A stretch of DNA of 37,570 nucleotides from an uncultured Kiritimatiellota bacterium (GCA_934675625.1 CAKURH010000029.1:1-37570); one strand, 5' to 3'; numbered from the stretch's first letter, positions 8,747-18,369 are shown. Program-made: numbers and translations. Notes: generated by a model from the sequence alone, not told the origin.

Positions 8747-11700
8747 ATGAAGAACCTAATCGAAAAGAGCCTGTTCATTCTTGTTTTCTCGCTTGTGGCG
8801 TGTGCGGTTTCGGCGGCGCAGGACGTCCTCGTGCGCTATCCCGACTACCCTGCGGCGATCGAGCGCGATGCGGCATATGCGGTGCGCGTCCGCCAGGGAG
8901 ACGCGAAGCGGCGCCTTGTCGTCTGGAACCATTGCGAGAAGTCCATGCTCGAACGGCGGACGCGCGGCGGCGACGTGAACCGCCGCTTCTGCGAGTTCGC
9001 GTTCGCGGGCAGCCCCGTCACGGTGGACATCGCCGTGCGCGAGGACGTGAAATGCTACAAGGTCTTCCCCGCGCGGAAGGGGCTGAAGCACACGTTCCGC
9101 AACGGCGTCATCTCCGTGACGCTGACCGAGCCGACCTATTTCGGCGTCCAGCTCAACGACTACGACAAGACGATCCTCTCCGTCTTCGCTGACGCGCCGG
9201 AGAGCGCCGCAGACATCCCCGCGCCCGGCGCGCCGGGCGTGCTGCGCGTCGAGGGCTGGCGGGACGCGCCCGGCGCGGACGGCGTGCTGGAAGTCCCGCA
9301 GGACGTGAAGGAGGTCTATCTCGCGCCGGGCGCCGTCCTGAACGCACGGCTGAAGATTCGCCATCCGAACGTCCGCCTGCATGGGCGCGGCATGGTGCTT
9401 GACCCGATGAGCGACATCTTCCGCTATGACCAGGTGCAGAATCCGATGCGCGGCCTCGTGCTCGTCCAGTCGAATGACGTGACGGTCGAGGGCGTCAAGC
9501 TCGTCGACGCGCGCACGTTCAACTTCGTGAGCTGGGGGCGGAACATCGTTTTCCGCAACGTGAAGATCCTGTCCACGATGATGTGCTCGGACGGCTTCAC
9601 GAACGGCGGCCGGAACCTGCTCGTGGACAACGCCTGGGTCTATGTCGGCGACAACGGCCTCGTCGTGAACGGCATTAAGGACGCGACCTACCGCAACGTC
9701 GCGATCGGCACGTCCTGCAAGGCGATCTTCCCGCAGTGCTCGAACAGCCGGGTTCGGATGGAGAACGTCGACGTCTTCCGCGCGGACGAGGGCGTGATCG
9801 CGAACGAGTACAACGGGGCGCTGCGCCGCGACAACAAGTGGAACGAAACGGGGACGGGCCTCCAGAAGCGTGAGCCGGGACCACAGGATCTCGAGCCCCA
9901 GTCCGAAGACTTCTTCTTCGACAGTCTCTCGGCGATCGACGCGACCTACGTCGGCTATGTCTTTCGCGGACGGAACATGGGCGACCTGCCGAAGTCCTTC
10001 GGCTTCCGCAACCTCTCCGTGCCGCACGTTCCCGGCCGCGACGGCTGGCGCGGCATCGGCGTGACGAACGGCGTTTCGGTCTCCGTCCAGAACGACGCGG
10101 CGAAGTGGCTCAACACGAGCAATTACCGCTTCGCCGTGACGAACCTCTATCTCGCCGGACGGCGCGCGGCGGCGTTCCCGTCCTTCGCCGTCGAGCCGAA
10201 GGACGCGGCGGTGCTCGACCTCTCCGTCGTGACGGACGGCGCGCTGCCGCGCACGGTCGCCTTGGCGCCGGATCGCGTCGAGGTCAGCTGGACGTGTCCC
10301 GACGCGCGCAAGCGGCGACTGCCGACGCCGCCCGTCAACCTGCTGGAAGACCGTGCCGCGACGCGGAGCATCTGGCAGCGCCACCCCTCGTGGAGCGTCA
10401 AGATGGACGCCTGCTCGCGCGACGAGACCGGCGCGGTCGTCTATCGCCTCCGCCAATGCGAGCGGAATGCGGGGATGCAGGCCGTCCTCACCTCGCGCGT
10501 GAAGGCGGCGGGCTTCGGCACGTACCGGCTCACGTTCGAGGCGAAGGCCCGAAGCGAGACGCCGTTTGCCCTGCAGGTCCTGGCCGTCACCAACGAGAAG
10601 CAGAACCGCGTCAGCCTGGATGCCGTGCGGGACGGCGCGTGGCACGCCTACGAGACGGACGTCGACCTGTCGTTCGATCCGGCGCAGACGGATCTCGTCG
10701 CGCTGCTGGTCGCCGTGTCCGCGCCGGCGGACGAGCTCTGCTTCCGCAACTTCCGGCTGGTGCGCGCAGGGCGCCCCGTGCCGTCCGCCGCGCTCAGGAA
10801 ACGCCTCGACGCGGGCCTTGAGCGGTATGGCATCGTCCATTTCTCGCTCAACACGTTCACCGACCGCGAGTGGGGCTACGGGAACGAGAATCCCGAGCTG
10901 TTCAATCCGACGGCGTTTGACGCCGACCAGATCGTCCGCGCCGGCAAGGAGGGCGGCCTTCAGGGTCTCATCGTCGTCGCGAAGCACCATGACGGCTTCT
11001 GCCTCTGGCCGACGAAGACGACGGAACACAACATCGCGAAGTCGCCTTTCCGGAACGGGAAGGGCGATTACGTCAAGGAAATGCAGCTTGCGTGCGAACG
11101 GCACGGGCTGGCGTTCGGCGTCTACGTCTCGCCGTGGGACCGCAACAGCGCGGCGTATGCGACGCCCGCCTATCGCGAAACGTTTCGCCAGCAGGTGCTG
11201 GAGCTCTTCTCGGGCGGCTACGGCCGCCCGTTCGAGTTGTGGTTCGACGGCGCCAACGGCGGCGACGGCTGGTATGGCGGCGCGTGCGAAAGGCGGACGA
11301 TCCCGCCGAACTACTACCGATTCCAGGACTTGATCGACGAGGTCCGGGCGCTTGACCCCGACGTGTGCGTGTTCGACGACGGCGATGCGGGCGACTTGCG
11401 CTGGCCGGGCAACGAGTCCGGCGACCTGCATCCCGATGCGCGCGCGACCACGGCGGCGCGGGGGCAGGGACCGACGCCCGGCTGGGAGGATGCGCGGTTC
11501 AAGGGCGACGTCAACGGCGCGCTCTTCAAGCAGCCTGAGTGCGACTTCCCGCTGCGTCCCGGCTGGTTCTGGCACGCGGCGCACGACGGCTTCGTCCGTT
11601 CGCCCGCGTTCCTCATGAAGGTCTACCTGCGCACGTGCGGCAACGGCGGCACGATGAACGTCGGGATCGCGCCCGACCGGCGCGGACTTCTGCCGGAGGC

Positions 11701-14128
11701 GGACGTCGCGGCGCTGCGCGGCTTCGAGGCGATGCGCCAGAGGTTCTTCGCGACGCGCGTCGAGCCGAAGGACGGCTTCAACGTCGTCGTCCTGCGCGAG
11801 GACGTCTCGGACGGCGAGCGCGTGGACGGCTGGGAGCTGGCTGTGGACGGGCGGACGGTGGCGACGGGGGCGTCCGTCGGAGTCAAGCGCATCCGCGTCC
11901 TGGACCGGATCGAGAAGGGCGCACGGGCGGACGTTCGCGTGACGAAGGCCTGCGGAACGCCGGGACGCATCACGTGCGAATTCTACGCCGTCGATCCAAG
12001 GCTGGTCGCCGAGGTGCAGGCGGCCCGCGAGCCCGCGCCGCCGAAGCCGTCGTTCGAGAACGTCGGCATCCCGACGGCTCGGACGTCCACGAGCCGGGAC
12101 TTCCTGTTCAAGCATCCGCGCACGTTCACGTCCGTCACGCTGACGCCGGACAAGGCCGACGTGGACGGAACGCCGGTCGTCGTGCGTTTCGCGTTTTCGG
12201 ACGACGGCGAGTCGTGGCGAACCGACGCGGCCGAGCGTCGGCTGGACAACGTCGCCGCGAACCCGATTCCGCAGCGGCTGGACCTCGGGCGCGCGATGAC
12301 GGCGCGCTACATTCGCGTGACGGCCGTGCGCACGCTTCAGGCGGGCGCGCCGCTGGCGGATGTCGCGCTGTCCGTCTCGACGCCGCCTGCGCCGCCGCCC
12401 ATGACGCCCGTCCAGGTGAAGCTGGCCGAAGGCGCCGATCCGCTTTGGCGGGTGGCGGACGCGGCGACGGCCGAGGGCGGCGTCGAGACGCACCGCATCT
12501 CGCTGACGCGCGCGGCGGACGCGGCCGTGCCGCCGGTCGTCGAGATCTCCCTTGACGTGCCGGTGGGCGCGGCCGCCCACTACTGGCAGCCGACGCGCAA
12601 GGGCCAGGCGCTCTTCGAGGCCGGCGAGATGTCGAAGTTCAGCTACGGCACGCCGGTCCGGGCGTTCGTGGACGACGGCGACCGCAGCCGGCTGACGATG
12701 GCCTGGAGCGAGTGCGTCCGCAGGGTCGACTGCGCGCAGCGGATCGTCCACGAGAAGCCGGGCGAGTTCTACTTCCACGTCACGCTGAAGGTCTTCGCCG
12801 AGGCCGAGGCGCCGCTGAAGGACTGGCGCATGGCGCTGCGGCTCGACTTCCGCGACCGGCACTGGTCGGACGCCGTGCGCGACGCGGCGGACTGGGTGCG
12901 GCGGTCGATGCCGGTTGCGGACGCGGCGGCGCCGGAGGCGGCCTACGGGAGCGTCTATTCGACCTGGTACGCCTTCAACCGCGCGTTTGACGCGGCGACG
13001 CTGGAGCGCGAGTGCGCCGAGGCGGCTCGGCTCGGCATGCGGACGCTCATCGCGGACGACGGCTGGCAGACGACGCACGGCGACTGGGATCCCGTGCCGG
13101 GGAAGTTCCCCGACATGCGCGCGCACGTCGACCGCATCCATGCGCTGGGCCTGAAGTACGTCCTCTGGTATGCGCTGCCCTTCATGAACGAGCGGAGCCG
13201 CCATTATGCGGCCTTCAGGGGCAAGTATCTGGCGTCCGGCCCGTTCTGGGAGCATCGGCTCGGCATCCTCGACCCGCGCTTCCCGGAGGTGCGCGCGTTC
13301 CTCGCCGACCAGCTCGTCGACCGGCTCGTGCGCTGGAACCTCGACGGCTACAAGATCGACTTCATCGACTTCTTCCGCACGTTTGGCGCGAACGTCTACG
13401 ATCCGGCGGGCGGCGCGGACCCGGCGGCGGCCGAAGGCTACCGCGGACGGGACTTCAAGTCGATCCCGGCGGCGGCCGAGGCGCTGGTCGCGGACATCTC
13501 GCGGCGGCTGAAGGCGGTGCGCCTGGACGTGCTGCTGGAGTTCCGACAGCCGTATGCGGGGCCGGTCACGGCGACGTACGGCAACATGCTGCGCGCGAAC
13601 GACTGCCCCGGCGACGCGCGCGCCAACCGCGTGCGCACGACCGACCTGCGCCTGACGGGCGGCCGCGCGGTCGTCCATTCCGACATGCTGAAGTGGACGC
13701 CGTCCGACGACCCGTCCGACGCGGCGCGCGCGATCCTGTCCGTCATCTTCGCGACGGTGCAGTACTCGATGGTGCTGGACACGATCCCGGCGGCGCAGAA
13801 GGCCGAGATCCGCAAGTGGATCGCCTTTGCCGACGCGCACCGCGCGGCGCTGCAGAAGGGCGGGTTCCGCGCGCACGGCCCGGCCGAGGGCTATCCCGTC
13901 CTCGAGGGCTGGAGCGACGCCGAGCGCATCGTCGCGGTCTATGCGCCGAACCGCGTCGTCGACCTCGCGGACGACGGGCGGCGCACGGTCATCGTCAACG
14001 CGACGCCGTCCGGAACCGTCACCGTGCGCGACGCGGGCGGCGTGCGCGCGGTCGCCGTCGCGCCCTATTCGGCCGTGGAAGTCTCGGAAAAACAAGTTCA
14101 GGCAGAAACAAGAAGGAGAACAAGATGA
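8747..14128 (+). CDS. Trimodular secreted glycosidase: beta-helix (GH28/GH49-like) + GH29 fucosidase + GH36-type galactosidase
   Basis: This 1793-aa protein starts with a signal peptide (KSLFILVFSLVACAVSA, about 7-23). Residues ~25-470 form a pectinase-like beta-helix (YLAPGAVLN, HGRGMVLDP, CSDGFTNGG, GDNGLVVNG); the canonical GH28 double Asp is not clear. A CBM4/9-like segment spans about 540-680. Residues ~690-1090 match GH29 alpha-L-fucosidases: KHHDGFCLWPT, nucleophile candidate D834 in LWFDGA, and acid/base candidate E890 in GNESG, which suggests the GH29-B type. An F5/8-like module lies at about 1100-1215. Residues ~1220-1790 match GH36-like alpha-galactosidases (ADDGWQTTHGDW, nucleophile candidate D1538 in YKIDF; RANDCPGD may hold the acid/base). 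One uninterrupted frame encodes all three. Its stop overlaps the next start in ATGA. The substrate is inferred to be a branched fucose- and galactose-containing polysaccharide. Confidence 0.88.
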   Translation: MKNLIEKSLFILVFSLVACAVSAAQDVLVRYPDYPAAIERDAAYAVRVRQGDAKRRLVVWNHCEKSMLERRTRGGDVNRRFCEFAFAGSPVTVDIAVREDVKCYKVFPARKGLKHTFRNGVISVTLTEPTYFGVQLNDYDKTILSVFADAPESAADIPAPGAPGVLRVEGWRDAPGADGVLEVPQDVKEVYLAPGAVLNARLKIRHPNVRLHGRGMVLDPMSDIFRYDQVQNPMRGLVLVQSNDVTVEGVKLVDARTFNFVSWGRNIVFRNVKILSTMMCSDGFTNGGRNLLVDNAWVYVGDNGLVVNGIKDATYRNVAIGTSCKAIFPQCSNSRVRMENVDVFRADEGVIANEYNGALRRDNKWNETGTGLQKREPGPQDLEPQSEDFFFDSLSAIDATYVGYVFRGRNMGDLPKSFGFRNLSVPHVPGRDGWRGIGVTNGVSVSVQNDAAKWLNTSNYRFAVTNLYLAGRRAAAFPSFAVEPKDAAVLDLSVVTDGALPRTVALAPDRVEVSWTCPDARKRRLPTPPVNLLEDRAATRSIWQRHPSWSVKMDACSRDETGAVVYRLRQCERNAGMQAVLTSRVKAAGFGTYRLTFEAKARSETPFALQVLAVTNEKQNRVSLDAVRDGAWHAYETDVDLSFDPAQTDLVALLVAVSAPADELCFRNFRLVRAGRPVPSAALRKRLDAGLERYGIVHFSLNTFTDREWGYGNENPELFNPTAFDADQIVRAGKEGGLQGLIVVAKHHDGFCLWPTKTTEHNIAKSPFRNGKGDYVKEMQLACERHGLAFGVYVSPWDRNSAAYATPAYRETFRQQVLELFSGGYGRPFELWFDGANGGDGWYGGACERRTIPPNYYRFQDLIDEVRALDPDVCVFDDGDAGDLRWPGNESGDLHPDARATTAARGQGPTPGWEDARFKGDVNGALFKQPECDFPLRPGWFWHAAHDGFVRSPAFLMKVYLRTCGNGGTMNVGIAPDRRGLLPEADVAALRGFEAMRQRFFATRVEPKDGFNVVVLREDVSDGERVDGWELAVDGRTVATGASVGVKRIRVLDRIEKGARADVRVTKACGTPGRITCEFYAVDPRLVAEVQAAREPAPPKPSFENVGIPTARTSTSRDFLFKHPRTFTSVTLTPDKADVDGTPVVVRFAFSDDGESWRTDAAERRLDNVAANPIPQRLDLGRAMTARYIRVTAVRTLQAGAPLADVALSVSTPPAPPPMTPVQVKLAEGADPLWRVADAATAEGGVETHRISLTRAADAAVPPVVEISLDVPVGAAAHYWQPTRKGQALFEAGEMSKFSYGTPVRAFVDDGDRSRLTMAWSECVRRVDCAQRIVHEKPGEFYFHVTLKVFAEAEAPLKDWRMALRLDFRDRHWSDAVRDAADWVRRSMPVADAAAPEAAYGSVYSTWYAFNRAFDAATLERECAEAARLGMRTLIADDGWQTTHGDWDPVPGKFPDMRAHVDRIHALGLKYVLWYALPFMNERSRHYAAFRGKYLASGPFWEHRLGILDPRFPEVRAFLADQLVDRLVRWNLDGYKIDFIDFFRTFGANVYDPAGGADPAAAEGYRGRDFKSIPAAAEALVADISRRLKAVRLDVLLEFRQPYAGPVTATYGNMLRANDCPGDARANRVRTTDLRLTGGRAVVHSDMLKWTPSDDPSDAARAILSVIFATVQYSMVLDTIPAAQKAEIRKWIAFADAHRAALQKGGFRAHGPAEGYPVLEGWSDAERIVAVYAPNRVVDLADDGRRTVIVNATPSGTVTVRDAGGVRAVAVAPYSAVEVSEKQVQAETRRRTR

Positions 14129-15276
14129 TGAAAAGAGTGCAGATTGGATTGGCTGTCGCGGTTGCCCTTGGGGCGCCGCGCGTTTTTGCGGACGTCTCCC
14201 GGTTCGACGAGCGCATCGCGGCGGATCGGTCGCAGGCCGACACGAACGGCCTCGAATGGGTGGACGGCCTGTCGCTGCCGCTGGAGTCGAAGGGCTTTGC
14301 GAACACGCCCCAGCCCTACGGACGCATCGCGGCGGACTTGCTGCCGCGCTGTTCGGCGGGCGTCCGCGCCATGTCCGACCAGTCGACGGGGCACTACTTC
14401 CTGTTCGCAACCGACGCCGATCGGCTCGCGGTCGAATGGGTCTTGGACGAGAAGCGCGGACGCGATCCCTACATTCCGCCGCAGGGCCTGTATGGCGTCG
14501 ACATCTACGACACGGTGGACGGCAAGTGGCGGTTCGTGCGGAACGGGCGGCTTTCCGACCTGTCGAACCCGACGAATGCGGTCTGCGTCGAAATGCCGGG
14601 GCGGGGGCTTCGTCCGGTGCGGGTCTACCTGCCGACGCGCGGCGTCGTCCGCAGCATCCGCCTCGGCCTGCCGAAAGGGGCGAAGCTGGCGCGGTGGCGG
14701 CATCCGAGCGGCATCGGGCGTCCTGTCGTCCATTACGGCACGTCGATCGTCCACGGCGGCTGCGCGTCCCGTCCGGGGCTGTGCTTCACCAGCGTCGCGG
14801 GACGCGCGGCGGACGTGCCCTACGTGAACCTCGGCTTTTCGGGCCAGGCGCGGCTGGAGTCGGCGATGGCGGACGTGCTGGCGCGGATTGATGCCGCGCT
14901 TTATCTCGTCGATCCGGTCTGGAACTGCACGCCGGACATGATCCGCGAACGGCTGGAGCCTTTCCTTCGCAAGCTGCACGCGGCGCGGCCGGACGTTCCG
15001 ATTCTCGTCTGCGAAGGCATCGAGCCGAACGGGAGGCGCCTGCCGACGAACGTGGCGATGAAGGGCGTGTACGACCGTCTGCGGGCCGAGGGCTCGGCGC
15101 TGTCGGCGCGTCTGCGCTATCTGTCGGCGGACGGGCTGGTCCCGGCGGACGGCGAGGCGACGCACGACCACTGCCACCCGAACGACTACGGCTCAGTCCC
15201 GATGGGCCGGGCCTTCGCGCAGGCCATCAAGGCGTGCCTCCTTTATCAGAGGAACACGGCGCCGGCGGCAAGGTAG
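14125..15276 (+). CDS. Secreted SGNH/GDSL-type esterase with N-terminal GxDLY-like domain
   Basis: This 383-aa protein has a signal peptide (IGLAVAVALGAPRVFA, about 6-21). The N-terminal beta-sandwich contains GVDIYDTVDGKWRFV (from residue 124), the GxDLY-type module found before Lipase_GDSL_3-type SGNH domains. The SGNH domain has YGTSIVHGGCASRPG with S207 as the likely nucleophile, NLGFSGQARLE, and DHCHPND with D348 and H351 completing the triad. It probably removes acyl (acetyl) groups from a polysaccharide. The start overlaps the stop of the trimodular glycosidase (ATGA), so translation is probably coupled; GGAG at 14115-14118 precedes it. ATG 14128 is an equally possible start. Confidence 0.88.
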   Translation: MMKRVQIGLAVAVALGAPRVFADVSRFDERIAADRSQADTNGLEWVDGLSLPLESKGFANTPQPYGRIAADLLPRCSAGVRAMSDQSTGHYFLFATDADRLAVEWVLDEKRGRDPYIPPQGLYGVDIYDTVDGKWRFVRNGRLSDLSNPTNAVCVEMPGRGLRPVRVYLPTRGVVRSIRLGLPKGAKLARWRHPSGIGRPVVHYGTSIVHGGCASRPGLCFTSVAGRAADVPYVNLGFSGQARLESAMADVLARIDAALYLVDPVWNCTPDMIRERLEPFLRKLHAARPDVPILVCEGIEPNGRRLPTNVAMKGVYDRLRAEGSALSARLRYLSADGLVPADGEATHDHCHPNDYGSVPMGRAFAQAIKACLLYQRNTAPAAR

Positions 15277-15338
15277 GCGAGGAGCGAGACGCCCCCGGCG
15301 AGCAGCGCGTAGGGGATTTGCGCATCACGCAGACCTGC
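15246..15338 (-). pseudogene. Possible remnant of an antiporter C-terminus (NhaC-like)
   Basis: On the minus strand about 30 codons read QIPYALLAGGVSLLAYLAAG followed by AVFL and a stop. This resembles the last membrane segment of NhaC-type Na+/H+ antiporters (TQ-PYA...S..GYL.AG). Nothing related precedes it, so it would be a decayed 3' fragment. It overlaps the last 31 bases of the esterase gene. A chance match in GC-rich DNA is possible. Confidence 0.25.
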
Positions 15339-15361
15339 GGCTTGTGAGGCGCGGGTGACGC

Positions 15362-15391
15362 TTGACAGACGGCGGTTGAAAATGGTATTGT
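15362..15391 (+). promoter_or_regulatory. Promoter for the secreted beta-sandwich protein gene
   Basis: A perfect TTGACA (15362-15367) and TATTGT (15386-15391) are separated by 18 nt, about 105 nt upstream of the start at 15496. The leader contains a small hairpin (GCCTG-TCAAT-CAGGC, 15467-15481) immediately before the GGAAGGAG ribosome-binding site. It could modulate translation. Confidence 0.5.
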
Positions 15392-15495
15392 TCTGTCGGT
15401 TGGGTTGCATCTTGTGACCCTCGGATTCTCGTGTGCGTTTGTTTGCGTGTCGGTTCACTCGTCAAAGCCTGTCAATCAGGCGGAAGGAGTCGGAT

Positions 15496-18312
15496 ATGAA
15501 GGTCGCTCGAAGGAATCTCGGAAGTCTCGGCGTATTCACGCTCGGTGCGTTCGCCGCCTGTCAGATCCACGCCTCGACATGGACGGTGTCGTTCGACCCG
15601 GCCGCACCCGTCAACACGAACGGGTGGGATTTGGGAAAGACGACTGAACAGAAAGAACGGTCTTCGACACAGCCCGGTGGACGAAAGTTCGATCCCGCCA
15701 AGGGATCTGCCGTGTCCATTGAAAGTCCGCTTTACGAGGCGAACATCCGCATGGTCGCCTTGTCCGCTTGGGGCAACACCCTTAATTCAACCTCAAGGGT
15801 CGAGGTGTGGGGGCGGGCCGACGTGACGGCCGCTTATACGCTCCTTTTCTCACGGGCCGAACTCAGCAACAAGCTGCTCGAAAACGAGCCTTTAGACCGA
15901 ATCACCGTTCCCGAGGACTTCGCCTGTCGACAGCTGAAGATTGGCTACACGAAAAGCGGCGGAACTTGGGTTCTTGCGAAAGTGACCGTCACAGACGACG
16001 CGATTCGCGCTGAGCCGCTGACGAACCTGCGCACGGAGGTCGTGGATGTCGAGACGCGACGCGTGCGTGTGAGCTGGGATCTCGCGGAAGGGCTTTCGGA
16101 AAGTGAATGGCGCACGTTCACCACCGCGACTGTCGGCGGCATTGGCGATTCCGAGACGCTGTGGCGTGAATCGTTCGACGGCGTTCCCGCCGTGACGACA
16201 GCAAAGAAGTTGGACGCAGCCGCGCTTGCCGCACTCGGTTTCGGCGACTGGGACGCGGTGAACGTGCGCCAGTCGCCTGTTGCAGGGGCCTTGCTGATTG
16301 GCTGGGGCTCACATGATTCCGGCTCGCTGACCACGCCGCCGTTGGGGCGTGATCTTGCGGCGGGGCATACGCTTGTCATCCGTGCTGCGACCCGTGATGT
16401 CAATGCAGGCATTCTGCCGATTGCCGTCGTCTCTGGCATCGTCACGTCGCATGTGGCGGACGTCGCCATCACGAAGACGCCGCAAGATTGCCAAGTGTCC
16501 CTGCCCGCGCTCGCGGACACCGACCGCATGTTCGTCCACTCTCTCACCAACTTCGCTGCCGAGCAGACGTTCATCTACGACCTCGCCATCTGCGCGGACG
16601 GTGCCTACGTGGCGGAATCCATCGTCACGAACGCCGCGTCCGACGTGACGTCCGTTGGGGAAAATTCGGCCGAGGTGACCGTGCCGACGGGCGGCACGAA
16701 CCTCTGGATTGAAGCGCGCACGGTCTATGGTGATGAGACGTCCGCGTGGACTGAGCCGTTTCTCGTGTCGCTGTCCGACACTGGCTCGGGTGAAAGTGAT
16801 GGGGATGGAGAGAACGACGATTCGCCCGATCTCGCGGCCCCGTCACGCATTCGCGCGGGGCGCTTGCCGGATGGGCGCATTCGCGTCGGCTGGAACGTGC
16901 CAGACGGCGCGACGAACGTGAAGCTGCGCGTGTGGACGCGCACGACATCTGGCGGACTCGCCGCCGTGGCGGAGGGCGACATCCTCTGGCGCGAGACGTT
17001 TGCCCACGCGCCGGCCACCAACAGCAGCGTGGCCGTTAGCACGGAGGAAAAGCTTCGCCTCTACACAGACCGGGGCGCGGACGGTTGGGATGTCTCGCGC
17101 TGCGTCTCGGTGGCCCTTGCGACAGAGGCGTCCGCCCTCAAGATCGGGACGGGCGACAAGACTGGTGCCCTTGTCTCGAAAAGTCTGGGCGTGTCTGGGG
17201 AGGGCCTGACGCTCGTCGTGACGGCCAAGCGTGGCACGGGCGAGAAGAACTCAGGCGTCACGCTCAAGGCGGCGACGCTTTCGTCCGATGGCTCCCAGAC
17301 GAACGTGCTTGGGCAGTCGGCGACGCTCGCCGCCGAATGGACGGAATGCGTCTTCCCGATTCCCGTTTTGCTGACGGGTGCCGAATCACTGCTTGTCGCG
17401 TCCGTCATCGGTACACCCAAAGACGGACGCGCTCTTCTGGACGACATTGCGCTCGTGCGTAATTACGTGGCGGCGTCCGTCGTCACCAACGAACGACTGT
17501 TCGCCGACTGCGGTTTGTCCGCTTCTTACGATTTCGCGGCGGCAGATCATGGCTCGGTGCTTTTCGCTTCGCTGTCGGCGCAGGGCGCGGACGGGCTGAC
17601 CAGTGACTGGACAGAGCCTTTCGCGCTTGATCCGTCCGCACTCGGCGAGTGGAACGATCGGCACGTCACGATGCGGACGTCGGAGTCTCAACTGACCTTT
17701 GACGTAGACGGGCTGCCGAGACCCGACGGTAAAAACTGGGACGTCTCGGAATCGCCGTTTCGCTTTCTGGTTCAAGGCGAAGAGGTCTTCACGTTGGCGA
17801 ACCGTGACGCCACGAAGCAGTTGAACGTCGGTGTCTACGTCTGCACGAACGTCTTTGAGAAAAACTGGGTTGTCTTGATTCCGGGTTCGCCGGACACGGT
17901 TGCCGAGGTCAAGGACGCCGAATGTCGTCTGGCGATTCGGACGGACGCCTTTGCCGCGCGCCGTCTTGAACTGTCGGGCACGTTCGCCCAGCTCAATGCG
18001 TCCAACGAGAACGAGAAGCGGCTTCTGCTGCAGTATCGGGCGATTCGACCCGACGGCACGACGAGCGACTGGCAGACGATGGGCGAATACGTGTCGACCT
18101 ACATGTCGGCAGATCTCTCGCCCGATCTCGTCGGCACGCAGAAGGACGTCTCGTGTGCGGCCGATTTCCGTTTCCCGCGCGGCTCGACGGTCGAGGCGCG
18201 CGTCTACTGCCGCAAGGCGAACGATTCGGGACGCGAACCGCCGCTCGGTTTCCGCGACTTGCGCGTGCGCGTCCTTGGCGTAGGGCCGAGCCTCGTGTTT
18301 GTCATCCGTTGA
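15496..18312 (+). CDS. Large secreted protein with duplicated Fn3-like/beta-sandwich units
   Basis: This 938-aa protein starts at ATG 15496, chosen for the GGAAGGAG site just upstream rather than an ATG 63 nt earlier. A signal peptide covers about 1-30 (SLGVFTLGAFAACQIHA). The middle holds a tandem duplication: an Fn3-like strand set (RVRVSWDLAEG at ~190 and RIRVGWNVPDG at ~460) followed each time by a jelly-roll-like unit starting LWRESF (~222) or LWRETF (~497). The last ~200 residues are another beta-rich region ending GPSLVFVIR, like the terminus of the first protein in this window. No catalytic motif was found. A cell-surface or glycan-binding role is inferred from secretion, domain style and CAZyme neighbours. 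Confidence 0.82.
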   Translation: MKVARRNLGSLGVFTLGAFAACQIHASTWTVSFDPAAPVNTNGWDLGKTTEQKERSSTQPGGRKFDPAKGSAVSIESPLYEANIRMVALSAWGNTLNSTSRVEVWGRADVTAAYTLLFSRAELSNKLLENEPLDRITVPEDFACRQLKIGYTKSGGTWVLAKVTVTDDAIRAEPLTNLRTEVVDVETRRVRVSWDLAEGLSESEWRTFTTATVGGIGDSETLWRESFDGVPAVTTAKKLDAAALAALGFGDWDAVNVRQSPVAGALLIGWGSHDSGSLTTPPLGRDLAAGHTLVIRAATRDVNAGILPIAVVSGIVTSHVADVAITKTPQDCQVSLPALADTDRMFVHSLTNFAAEQTFIYDLAICADGAYVAESIVTNAASDVTSVGENSAEVTVPTGGTNLWIEARTVYGDETSAWTEPFLVSLSDTGSGESDGDGENDDSPDLAAPSRIRAGRLPDGRIRVGWNVPDGATNVKLRVWTRTTSGGLAAVAEGDILWRETFAHAPATNSSVAVSTEEKLRLYTDRGADGWDVSRCVSVALATEASALKIGTGDKTGALVSKSLGVSGEGLTLVVTAKRGTGEKNSGVTLKAATLSSDGSQTNVLGQSATLAAEWTECVFPIPVLLTGAESLLVASVIGTPKDGRALLDDIALVRNYVAASVVTNERLFADCGLSASYDFAAADHGSVLFASLSAQGADGLTSDWTEPFALDPSALGEWNDRHVTMRTSESQLTFDVDGLPRPDGKNWDVSESPFRFLVQGEEVFTLANRDATKQLNVGVYVCTNVFEKNWVVLIPGSPDTVAEVKDAECRLAIRTDAFAARRLELSGTFAQLNASNENEKRLLLQYRAIRPDGTTSDWQTMGEYVSTYMSADLSPDLVGTQKDVSCAADFRFPRGSTVEARVYCRKANDSGREPPLGFRDLRVRVLGVGPSLVFVIR

Positions 18313-18342
18313 TGGCTCGCCTTGGCGCATTCGGAGGCCATC
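18311..18342 (+). terminator. Inverted repeat after the secreted-protein gene
   Basis: GATGGC (18311-18316) pairs with GCCATC (18337-18342), enclosing an inner CGCC-TT-GGCG hairpin. It overlaps the TGA stop and ends 13 nt before the next -10. There is no U-tract, so it may be a terminator or an operator. Confidence 0.35.
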
Positions 18343-18355
18343 GCCGCGTATTTGC

Positions 18356-18361
18356 TATAAT
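18356..18361 (+). promoter_or_regulatory. -10 element (TATAAT) 8 nt before ATG; probable leaderless start
   Basis: TATAAT ends at 18361 and the ATG is at 18370, so transcription would begin at or within two bases of the start codon. No ribosome-binding site can fit. No -35 box is visible at the expected distance. Confidence 0.65.
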
Positions 18362-18369
18362 ACCCCTTC

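Noticed and set aside
8756..14410. Minus-strand open frame of 1884 codons opposite the trimodular glycosidase
   Set aside because: Arg/Ala/His-rich low-complexity translation with no domain; it mirrors the GC-rich codon bias of the real plus-strand gene.
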